DNA of 64,000 nt from NCBI RefSeq assembly GCF_026342015.1, contig NZ_JAPENL010000002.1:501001-565000 (forward strand), written 5' to 3'. The stretch is from Micromonospora lupini (lineage in GTDB: Bacteria; Actinomycetota; Actinomycetes; Mycobacteriales; Micromonosporaceae). Made by a program: the position numbers and the translations under genes. A model generated the notes under the pieces. That model saw only the letters and a list, made by a program, of their open reading frames with translations. It did no database searches and had not been told where the DNA came from. Positions 56,801 through 63,227 of the stretch are shown here, piece after piece (within the stretch, counting starts at the first letter, position 1; each line of letters begins with the position of its first letter).

Positions 56801-57025
56801 GTCGATGGACAGCGCGGTGAGCGACCGGGCCCGGGTGGCGTCGTAGGCGCCCTCGCCCACCGAGATGAGCCGGACGGTGGCCAGCGCGATGACGGCGGCC
56901 ACCGGAACGACCAGAATCAGCGCCAGCTTGGACCGGATCCGGGCGTCCCGCAGTCTCGGCAGACGCCGGCGCGCAGGCCGAGCTTTCTCGCCGAGCGCGG
57001 GCAGGGTCGTCGGTCCGGTGCTCAC
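53834..57025 (-). CDS. Conservon sensor histidine kinase with predicted nitrate/nitrite-sensing ectodomain (CvnA type)
   Basis: A 1063-residue membrane kinase. Order: basic N-terminus, helix 1 (about 32-54), an extracytoplasmic helical bundle of NIT (nitrate/nitrite-sensing) type (about 60-320), helix 2 (about 332-355), HAMP, a DHp-like helix with His about 478 in LFELDHLATRMRRN, the HATPase domain (VAELLDNATRFSPP about 548, EDRGLGLTDEQ about 588) and a long Pro/Ala-rich tail (about 670-1000). The last part, SGLPKRVPQAQLVPGG, is the C-terminal motif of this family. GTG 57025 follows GGAGG. Being next to the nitrate operon supports nitrate as ligand, but the ligand is inferred from the family only. 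Confidence 0.9.
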   Translation of the reverse strand: MSTGPTTLPALGEKARPARRRLPRLRDARIRSKLALILVVPVAAVIALATVRLISVGEGAYDATRARSLTALSIDVSALTQDLQAERMAAAAYLAAPQQPADAYNLRVRQTQQRVDEYRAERGRIGEVPAALQDRLAAIDDHLSTLDGTRQEVLDRRQMAVAEAVLRYGVILTDLVSYGDGLAQLPGDESLSDSRRAVAAFARAKASVAEEEAVAFTALTAGQLDPEQFSSFVATLTSQQEALVAFSLAADPVQRALVDSTVSGDAVGLSDRVATDITRSVGQRPLVSAQDATAAIGAVNDLMRWAEIQLQDRLFEQADQARSDVIRQAVVESILVLLTLIIAVSLAVVLARSLNHSLRRLREGALSVANHDLPDAVQRLQNMGSVGDGGVDEIVRQVRDPIQLNSRDEVGQVALAFNVVHREAVRVAAEQAALRTSVSAMFLNLARRSQTLVDRMIGELDAIERGEEDPKRLAQLFELDHLATRMRRNDENLLVLAGADSAVPRRDDALVVDVLRAAQSEVELYNRIEFGTVDTDISVAAHAVNDVVRLVAELLDNATRFSPPNTTVVADGRRIRDYVLIQIEDRGLGLTDEQLDSLNRRLAAPPSVDVAAFRLMGLAVVSRLASRYGIRVELRRNVEGGTVAQVTLPAATVLLPSNRGRDQVLTRPRQPMAVEQTPLTPVNHAESYAGATTAAATLPDQWRTNTPAPAQWQSPVDARDTAPAVQAGGYSGARPTVPPAAAPATPVPPARPAYSNGAGTSLGSPTVAYPTIDALPRRGSTADTTDGRSAPVLPVGPVAGPGAVAPPAPPAPPAPPVRPAPPAMPPTPAAPVSTRPEFPAEAPIFREMEAVWFRSHGDDATAIFTRPQFDTPPAPADAGPRVTNGGQQATASAPATAPARPPLPTRTPGSSEGTGAQSVGSMDGFAGANTGGRGASAPKPPPSYTPPPAARTTPAAAPAPAATASTAPPATDSDAWRTAADEGWSLASRAAEPAAAGTTRSGLPKRVPQAQLVPGGIEPKGGRDRSRRTPDEVRGLLSAYHRGVQRGRTAGTDLNSTSTKESR

Positions 57026-57471
57026 GACATCGCCTCCGTCGTTTCTTCCCCGCCTGGCCCGCCGAACCGTGCCGTAAGCGGAGGGGACCACGCGCGGCAC
57101 GGCCGCGATTTCATCAGAGAAGATCGTGTTTGGGAAGCCGCAGTGAGGTAGGAAACGGTCGGACGGCGCGGAACCCCTGATCCGGTCAACTGATACCTTC
57201 ATTTCCGCAAGCCCCTGAACAGGGCATGTAACTCCAGAGTGGTCACGCGTGTATGCAAAGTGAGCTTTTGCAAACATTGCGTTACCCCAGCATGTGGGAT
57301 GGCCGTCCCGAAAATGCAACCGGGGTCCGCGCTTGACCACAGCGCCGGCCATTGGCAAGGTTTTGCAGGCTTCGCGCACACACCGTACGGCAGAGGAGAT
57401 CCCGTCCTCCACTGAGGACGGATTAGCGGCGGTGACCGGGCAGCGCCCGCGCCCGCACCTGGAGGACTGAG
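57026..57471. promoter_or_regulatory. 446-base divergent spacer between conservon and ABC binding protein
   Basis: This gap is lower in GC than its flanks. It holds an inverted repeat TGCAAA, seven bases, TTTGCA (57254-57272) and further TTTTGCA-like words around 57313 and 57363. It probably carries promoters for both divergent genes, but I cannot assign -10/-35 elements. No open reading frame with plausible start is seen. Confidence 0.4.
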
Positions 57472-58653
57472 TTGAGCCCCATCCGCTCCGCGACCATCGC
57501 GGCGCTCGCATCGGCCGTAGTGGCCACCACGCTCACCGGCTGCCAGTTCGGCGGGGCGGAGCAGGACACGAGTCCGATCGTGATCGCCGCGGACCTCGAA
57601 CTCTCCGGCGCCGCCGCCCCCGTTGGCCGCGCATACCAGCGGGCCTTGGAACTCAAGGTCGAGCAGTTGAACTCCTCCGGCGCACTGAACGACCGGAAGA
57701 TCGAACTGAAGGTGAAGGACAACCGTTCCGACGCCGCCGAGTCACTGCGCAACATCGCCGACTTCAGCAGCGATTCCCGGGTCAGCGCCATCGTCATGGG
57801 CGGCTGTAACGAATGTGCGGTCGGCGCCGTCGGTGTCATCAACGACAAGCGGATTCCGACCATTGCGCTCGCCGCTTCCGGTGCGATCGCGAGCCCGGTC
57901 GCCCAGCGACGTTACGTGTTCAAGCTGGGCCCGAACGCGGCGGACAGCGCCGCCGCGCTCACCACCGAACTGCGCCGCAAGAACGTCCGCAAGGTGGGCC
58001 TGCTCGCCAGCAACGACGACTACGGCCGCGAGGGTGTGGTCGCGTTGCGCCGCGAACTGACCAAGGCCAACATCAAGGTCGCCGGCGAGGAGTCGGTGAA
58101 GACCACCGACACCGAGGTCGCCCTGCAGGTCGGCAAGCTCACCAAGCTCAGGCCCGACGCGCTTGTCGTCTGGACCCCACCGGAGCAGGCCGCGCTGGCC
58201 GCGACCAGCGCTCAGCAGGCCGCGTTCCGGGGGTCGCTCTTCTTCGACGCGGGAGCGGCCGGCGACCTCTTCCTCGGCGCGGCGGCCCGGGCCACCGAAA
58301 AAGCAACGATGATCTTCACGCAGACCATGGTGATCGACGACGTGATCGCCACCACACCGGCGAAGGCTGCCCGGCGGCAGTGGTTCCAGGACTACACCGC
58401 ACGCTTCGGTGGCTACAACGGATCCTCGTCCTTCGCCGCCGACGCCATCCAGCTGATCGCCGACGCCGAACTGCGTGCCGGCGGCCCGGCCGGGAAGGTC
58501 GACCGGAACGGCATCCGCGACGTGCTGGAGACGTCCCAGATCGACGGTCTCTCCGGCCCGATCCGCATGACGCCCGACAACCACTCCGGCCTCATGCCGC
58601 AGGCGCTCACCACGCTTGTCGCCCGCAACGGTCGTTGGCGGTTGGCGGGGTAG
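57472..58653 (+). CDS. Branched-chain-amino-acid-type ABC substrate-binding lipoprotein
   Basis: A 393-residue type I periplasmic-binding protein of the LivJ/amide family. Lipobox TTLTGCQ (Cys24) ends the signal. The fold begins VIAADLELSGAAAPVGRAYQ, with AIVMGGCNECAVGAVGVIN in lobe 1 and VGLLASNDDYGREGV in lobe 2. No permease or ATPase gene lies beside it, so it may sense ligand for the divergent conservon kinase, a recurrent gene pairing in actinobacteria. TTG 57472 is used as start, six bases from GGAGG. Ligand unknown. Confidence 0.85.
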   Translation: MSPIRSATIAALASAVVATTLTGCQFGGAEQDTSPIVIAADLELSGAAAPVGRAYQRALELKVEQLNSSGALNDRKIELKVKDNRSDAAESLRNIADFSSDSRVSAIVMGGCNECAVGAVGVINDKRIPTIALAASGAIASPVAQRRYVFKLGPNAADSAAALTTELRRKNVRKVGLLASNDDYGREGVVALRRELTKANIKVAGEESVKTTDTEVALQVGKLTKLRPDALVVWTPPEQAALAATSAQQAAFRGSLFFDAGAAGDLFLGAAARATEKATMIFTQTMVIDDVIATTPAKAARRQWFQDYTARFGGYNGSSSFAADAIQLIADAELRAGGPAGKVDRNGIRDVLETSQIDGLSGPIRMTPDNHSGLMPQALTTLVARNGRWRLAG

Positions 58654-58678
58654 CCGGCTTTCGTCGTGCTCCGGGTCG

Positions 58679-58754
58679 GGGGTTGTGGCCTACCGCGCCC
58701 GGCTCCGGGCGGTCAGGCTTGATCCCTGCGCCGGGCGCGGTAGGCCACAACCCC
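58679..58754. repeat. Perfect 25-bp-arm inverted repeat
   Basis: Arms 58679-58703 and 58730-58754 are perfectly complementary around a 26-base loop. It lies just after the binding-protein stop and before a separate terminator hairpin, so it exceeds what termination needs. The left arm starts GGGGTTGTGGCC. Confidence 0.8.
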
Positions 58755-58773
58755 TCCGCGTCACTGGCAGTCA

Positions 58774-58805
58774 AAGGGCCGGCCTCCTTGTGGGGGCCGG
58801 CCCTT
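58774..58805. terminator. Bidirectional hairpin between convergent ABC genes
   Basis: An 11-bp perfect stem (58774-58784 with 58795-58805), loop tccttgtggg, flanked by A's and T's on either side. It terminates both the binding protein gene and the NitT/TauT-type operon. Confidence 0.72.
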
Positions 58806-58842
58806 CTGCGTTGCCCTTGTTCGCTTCGCTCTGCCGGACGGG

Positions 58843-59703
58843 TCAGCGGCTGCTTGTGGTTTCGCGTACCCAGGGCAGGGCGATCCGCTCGATGAGCACG
58901 AGCGCGGAGTAGAGCAGGATGCTCACCAGCGCCACCAGCATGATCGCCGCCCAGGCCGTGGCGGTGTCGCCGACGCCCGCGTACTGGGTGATCACGTAAC
59001 CCAGGCCGCGTTCGCCGGCCTGGAACTCACCGATCACCGCGCCGATGGCGGCAAGCGGCATGGCCACCTTGAGCCCGACGAAGATCTGCGGCAGCGCCGC
59101 CGGGAACCGCACCTTGCGGAACGCCTGCCAGCGGGACGCATTCCACGACCGCACCAGCTCGGCCAGGTCGGACGGCGTGGTGGTCAATCCCGTCGCGGTG
59201 GACAGCACGATGGGGAAGAAGCAGAGCAGGAACACCATGGTCAGGATCGGCTTCTGGCCCCAGCCCAGCGCCACCACAAGCAGCGGCCCCAGGGTGATCT
59301 TCGGCACGGCGTTCACCGCTACCAGCAGCGGGGTGAACATCCGCTCGACCGTCTGGGAGCTGGCCAGGGACAGGCCGATCAGGACACCGGCGGCGGCTGA
59401 CAGGACGAAGCCGACCAGGATCTCCAGCAGGGTCGCCCAGGTGTGCTCAAGCATCTGGGCGGGCTTGTCGACGAACGCGGTGAGCACGTCCCCAGGCGGC
59501 GGCAGGGCGGCCGGGTGGACCAGCTCCAGCCGGGCGATCAGCCACCAGGCGGCCAGGGCCACCACGAGGCCGGCCGCGGGCAGCAGCGCCGCCCCGGTCC
59601 CCGCGCGCAGGCCGGCGCCCCGACCCGCCCGACGCGCCTCCCGGCCGGCGCCCGGGGGTGGGGGCGCCGTCACCGCCGGCTCGGCTGAGCGGACGTCGGT
59701 CAT
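58843..59703 (-). CDS. NitT/TauT-type ABC transporter permease
   Basis: A 286-residue permease with six hydrophobic segments; the EAA-like cytoplasmic loop is WQAFRKVRFPAALPQIFVGLKVAMPLA. Family members (SsuC, TauC, NrtB, ThiX) import sulfonates, taurine, nitrate or thiamine precursors. The first 40 residues are a Pro/Arg/Ala-rich cytoplasmic tail. ATG 59703 follows GAGGAGG. It follows the binding-protein gene on the minus strand by 100 bases; the ATPase is encoded divergently. Confidence 0.9.
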   Translation of the reverse strand: MTDVRSAEPAVTAPPPPGAGREARRAGRGAGLRAGTGAALLPAAGLVVALAAWWLIARLELVHPAALPPPGDVLTAFVDKPAQMLEHTWATLLEILVGFVLSAAAGVLIGLSLASSQTVERMFTPLLVAVNAVPKITLGPLLVVALGWGQKPILTMVFLLCFFPIVLSTATGLTTTPSDLAELVRSWNASRWQAFRKVRFPAALPQIFVGLKVAMPLAAIGAVIGEFQAGERGLGYVITQYAGVGDTATAWAAIMLVALVSILLYSALVLIERIALPWVRETTSSR

Positions 59704-59803
59704 CTTGTCCTCCTCGTGATTCGCCGGCCGCGGGGGCCGACGAGCGACGGGGGTACGTCCCACCGGATCCGGCGGGACGTACCCCCTGGTGACGACCGGA
59801 CGA

Positions 59804-60835
59804 TCAGGCCTTCGGCGCGAGGCTGAAGTCGATGATCTGCTCGGGGGTGATGTTCTGCTTGAGCGCGCCCGCGCCCTGCAGGATCGCGATGCTCTTCGCG
59901 ACCCGACCGCTGTCAAGCGTGCCGATGGCGGTGCCGGAGTTGCCGGAACGCACGTACGCGGCCATCAGGTCCAGCTCGGCGGCGGCCGCCACCGGGTTGG
60001 CGGCGTCGACGTTCTTCTTCAGGATCTCGCCGGCCTCCTTGGAGTTCGCCAGGCTGTACTCCAGGCCCTTGAGCAGCGCCGCGGTGAACCGCTTCACCAT
60101 CTCGGGCTTCTCCTTGGCGATCTTGGAGGAGGTGATCAGCACGTTGCCGTAGAGGTCCTGCATCACGTTGCTGTACGGCAGCATGACGGCCTTCTTCTTG
60201 GCCACCGCCTCGATCGTCGGCTGGCCGACGACGAACTGGCCGATGCCGTCCACCGAACCGCTGGCCAGGGTGCCGATCAGCGCCTGCGCCTCACCGTTGA
60301 CCCAGGTCACCTTGCTGGCGTCCACACCGGCGAGCCGGGCGTACGTCGGGAACAGGTTGCGGACCACGGAGCCGGGGGTGTCGGCGAGCTTCTTGCCCTC
60401 CAGGTCCTTGGGCGAGTTGATGTTCTTGCCCTCGACCGTGGCGATGCCGGCCATGGTGCGCTGCTGGATCGCGGCCACCGCCGTGAAGTCCTTGGCCTGG
60501 CCGTTGCCGAGCTGGAGCAGACCACCGGTGAGGTCGATCGGCCCGAAGTCCGCCTGGCCGCCGACGACGGTCTGGATCACGCCACCGGTGCCCTGGCCGG
60601 CCTTGATCTCGACGTCGAAGCCGGCCTCCTTGAAGAAGCCCTTGTCCTTCGCCACCCAGGCGTAGGAGTCACGACCGAAGTTGCCGAAGGAGGTGAGGTA
60701 GGTCACCTTCTCCAGCGATCCGCCCTTGCCGCCCTTGGCGTCGTCGGTCTTGTCCGACCCGCTGCTGCAGGCGGAAACAAGGGCGAGGGCGGTGGCCAGC
60801 GCGGCCGTAGCGACCGTACGGGTCAGCCTTCTCAT
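59804..60835 (-). CDS. NitT/TauT-type ABC substrate-binding lipoprotein
   Basis: A 343-residue binding protein of the NMT1/THI5-like fold. The lipobox is LALVSACSSG, then a Ser/Gly/Lys linker and the domain starting VTYLTSFGNFGRDSYAWVAKDKGFFKEAG. AGQGTGGVIQTVVGGQADFG and LADTPGSVVRNLFP are ligand-site loops of the family. Start is uncertain: ATG 60835 gives a standard signal, while GTG 60844 or ATG 60847 lie closer to AAAGGA. Substrate could be an amine, a sulfonate or a pyrimidine-like compound. Confidence 0.88.
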   Translation of the reverse strand: MRRLTRTVATAALATALALVSACSSGSDKTDDAKGGKGGSLEKVTYLTSFGNFGRDSYAWVAKDKGFFKEAGFDVEIKAGQGTGGVIQTVVGGQADFGPIDLTGGLLQLGNGQAKDFTAVAAIQQRTMAGIATVEGKNINSPKDLEGKKLADTPGSVVRNLFPTYARLAGVDASKVTWVNGEAQALIGTLASGSVDGIGQFVVGQPTIEAVAKKKAVMLPYSNVMQDLYGNVLITSSKIAKEKPEMVKRFTAALLKGLEYSLANSKEAGEILKKNVDAANPVAAAAELDLMAAYVRSGNSGTAIGTLDSGRVAKSIAILQGAGALKQNITPEQIIDFSLAPKA

Positions 60836-60974
60836 CAGTAGCACCATGTCCTTTCCGACCGGGGCCGCAGGCCACCGGAGGGGGTTGTCGCGACGGGACC
60901 GGCGGGAGGGGTCGAAGCCGGGCACCGCCATCGTGAGGGGACTCTTCGCGGGCACAGCGTACGAGAAACCCACA

Positions 60975-61012
60975 GTTGCGACGCCAGGCGTATCGGGTTG
61001 CGGAACGGAAAC
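60975..61012 (+). promoter_or_regulatory. Weak GlnR-box-like array in the NitT/TauT divergent spacer
   Basis: GTTGC, six bases, AGGCG, six bases, GTTGC, six bases, GAAAC. Only the last pentamer is perfect, and the two GTTGC words match gTnAc in 4 of 5. The spacing fits a GlnR operator, but this is a weak match. The 271-base spacer shows no other site I recognise. Confidence 0.3.
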
Positions 61013-61106
61013 AACCTGACGACCACCCCGGACGGTGCGAGATGTCAACGGTGCAGCTAGCCTTTGTCGGATTCCTGACCGTCCACTCAGCGGAGGTACG
61101 CCGCAG

Positions 61107-61892
61107 ATGATCCGACTGTCCGGGGTGTCGCGTACCTTCGAGGGCCGATCCGGCCAGGTCGAGGCCCTTCGCGGCATCGACCTCGACGTCGCCGAGGGCG
61201 AGTTCGTCGCCGTGCTGGGGCGCTCCGGCTGCGGCAAGTCGACCCTGCTGCGGCTGATCGCCGGGCTGCTCCCGCTGACCTCCGGCGAGATCACCGTGGC
61301 CGGCACGCCGATCACCCGGCCCCGCCGCGACATCGCCATGCTCTTCCAGAAGCCGGCACTGCTGCCGTGGCGCAGTGTGCTGGACAACGTCCTGCTGCCG
61401 GTGGAGATCTTCGGCTGGAGCCGCGCCAAGCACCGCGAGCGGGCCCGGCAACTGCTCGACGTGGCCGGGCTGGCCGGTTTCGAGAAGCGGCTGCCGCACG
61501 AGCTCTCCGGCGGCATGCAGCAGCGGGTGTCGCTGTGCCGGTCGCTCGTCGGCGAGCCCCGGGTGATGCTCATGGACGAGCCGTTCTCCGCGCTCGACGC
61601 GCTCACCCGCGAGGAACTCTCCGGCGAACTCCAGCGCGTGCACATGGAGAACAAGCCCACAATCGTCTTCGTCACCCACTCGATCGACGAGGCGGTGCTG
61701 CTCGCCGACCGGGTGGTCGTGCTGAGCCCTCGCCCCGGCCGGATCCGCAAGGTCGTCGAGGTGGCCATCCCCCGACCCCGCACCCTGGGCCGCAACGCCC
61801 ATCTCGCCGACGTCGCCCGGGTCAGCGCCGACCTGCACGAGCTGTTGATGGAACGCGACCAGCCGGCCGCGGCCGGCGTGGAGGGACGATGA
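61107..61892 (+). CDS. NitT/TauT-type ABC transporter ATPase
   Basis: A 261-residue ATPase: Walker A GRSGCGKSTLLR, Q-loop in MLFQKPALLPWR, signature LSGGMQQRVSLCRSL, Walker B VMLMDEPFSALDAL and H-loop FVTHSIDEAV, all as in SsuB/TauB/NrtD. ATG 61107 has GGAGG eleven bases upstream. Its end overlaps the LLM oxidoreductase start (ATGA). The permease and binding protein are encoded divergently, so the system is divided over two transcripts. Confidence 0.93.
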   Translation: MIRLSGVSRTFEGRSGQVEALRGIDLDVAEGEFVAVLGRSGCGKSTLLRLIAGLLPLTSGEITVAGTPITRPRRDIAMLFQKPALLPWRSVLDNVLLPVEIFGWSRAKHRERARQLLDVAGLAGFEKRLPHELSGGMQQRVSLCRSLVGEPRVMLMDEPFSALDALTREELSGELQRVHMENKPTIVFVTHSIDEAVLLADRVVVLSPRPGRIRKVVEVAIPRPRTLGRNAHLADVARVSADLHELLMERDQPAAAGVEGR

Positions 61893-62845
61893 CCATGCGG
61901 GTGTCGGTCTTCACCGAGCCGCACCGGGGTGCCGACTACGACACCCAGCTCCGGTTCGCCCGACTGGTCGAGGATGGCGGTTACGAGGGCTTCCTCCGCG
62001 CCGACCACTACCAGTCGATGGGCGCCGACCCGGGCCTGCCCGGCCCGACGGACGCCTGGCTGACCCTCGCCGCGCTGGCCCGCGAGACCCGACGGATCCG
62101 GCTCGGCACCCTTGTCACGTCGGCGACCTTCCGACTGCCCGGCCCTCTCGCCGTGCTCGTCGCGCAGGTCGACCAGATGAGCGGCGGCCGGGTCGACCTC
62201 GGCATCGGCGCCGGCTGGTACGAGCGCGAGCACACCTCGTACGGCATCCCGTTCCCGGCCGTCAGCGAGCGCTTCGACCGACTGGCCGAACAGCTTGAGG
62301 TGATCACCGGCCTGTGGGCCACCCCGGTGGGTGCGACGTACAGCTTCACAGGCGACCACTACCGGCTGGTGGACGCGCCCGCGCTGCCCAAACCGGCGCA
62401 GGTGCCCGGACCGCCGATCATCGTGGGCGGGCGCGGTCCCAAGCGGACCCCAGAGCTGGCCGCCCGCTACGCCGACGAGTTCAACATGCCGTTCAAGTCC
62501 GTGGCCGAGACCGCCGCGGCGTACGACCGGGTGCGGGAGGCGTGTGACCGCGTGGGCCGGGCGGACGCCGGGCGGGCGCCGCTGGTGCTGTCCGCCGGGA
62601 TCGTGGTGGCCATCGGCCGCACCGACGCCGAGGCACAGCTCCGGGCCGCGCCCCTGCACGAGAAGAGCGCGCTGCCCCCGGAGGACCCGGTGGTCGGCTC
62701 GCCCGCGCAGCTCGTGCAGCGGATCGGCGAGTTCGCCGAGATCGGCGCCACCCGGGTGCACGTGCGCATGACCGACCTCGACGACCTCGACCACCTCGAG
62801 CTGATCGCCGCCGAGGTGCTCCCCCAACTGGAGGCTGGACGATGA
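61889..62845 (+). CDS. LLM-class (luciferase-like) flavin-dependent oxidoreductase
   Basis: A 318-residue luciferase-like TIM-barrel protein, a class using FMNH2 or F420. Recognisable are MRVSVFTEPHRGADYDTQLRFAR, FLRADHYQSMG, RLGTLVTSATFRLPGPLAVLVAQVDQMSGGR in outline and GIGAGWYEREHTSYG, where actinobacterial F420-dependent members agree. It overlaps both neighbours and so is co-expressed with the ABC ATPase and the cupin, suggesting oxidation of the imported compound. The cofactor cannot be decided from sequence alone. Confidence 0.9.
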   Translation: MTMRVSVFTEPHRGADYDTQLRFARLVEDGGYEGFLRADHYQSMGADPGLPGPTDAWLTLAALARETRRIRLGTLVTSATFRLPGPLAVLVAQVDQMSGGRVDLGIGAGWYEREHTSYGIPFPAVSERFDRLAEQLEVITGLWATPVGATYSFTGDHYRLVDAPALPKPAQVPGPPIIVGGRGPKRTPELAARYADEFNMPFKSVAETAAAYDRVREACDRVGRADAGRAPLVLSAGIVVAIGRTDAEAQLRAAPLHEKSALPPEDPVVGSPAQLVQRIGEFAEIGATRVHVRMTDLDDLDHLELIAAEVLPQLEAGR

Positions 62846-63150
62846 CCGACGTGATCGACGGCACCGAACTCGGGCCGGTGGGCCAGGAGATCGTGTACGA
62901 GAACGACCGGGTCCGGGTCTGGCACATCCGGCTCGAACCGGGCGAGCGGCAGCCCCTGCACCGGCACGACCACCCCTACCTGGTGGTGGCGATCCAGGGC
63001 GCGAAGAACGTCGTACAGACCATCGACGGCACCCGGATCGACGCCGACGAGCCCACCGGCGGAGTCGTCTACCGGGACCCCGGTGCGGTACACATGCTGA
63101 CCAATGTCGGGGACACGACATACCTGGCCCGGCTGGTCGAACTCAAGTAG
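62842..63150 (+). CDS. Small cupin-domain protein
   Basis: A 102-residue single cupin. The metal motif part HRHDHPYLVVAIQG (His-rich, near residues 42-55) and the second half DPGAVHMLTNVG are visible. Cupins of this size may be isomerases, oxygenases or binding proteins. It overlaps the LLM gene by four bases (ATGA) and ends the operon. Confidence 0.85.
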   Translation: MTDVIDGTELGPVGQEIVYENDRVRVWHIRLEPGERQPLHRHDHPYLVVAIQGAKNVVQTIDGTRIDADEPTGGVVYRDPGAVHMLTNVGDTTYLARLVELK

Positions 63151-63227
63151 ACGCGCCGGGCGCGGTCCGGCTCGCCGCGCGGCGCGCCGGTGGCGATCGG
63201 GTGTACCAGGTGCGTAACGTGCCGGAC

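Noticed and set aside
59804..63121. A 1105-codon minus-strand frame
   Set aside because: Only the downstream 343 codons are the binding protein. The rest is antisense to the ABC ATPase, LLM and cupin genes.
63152..63195. Terminator after the cupin gene
   Set aside because: CG-rich self-complementary words overlap in many registers, and no single clean stem can be drawn.
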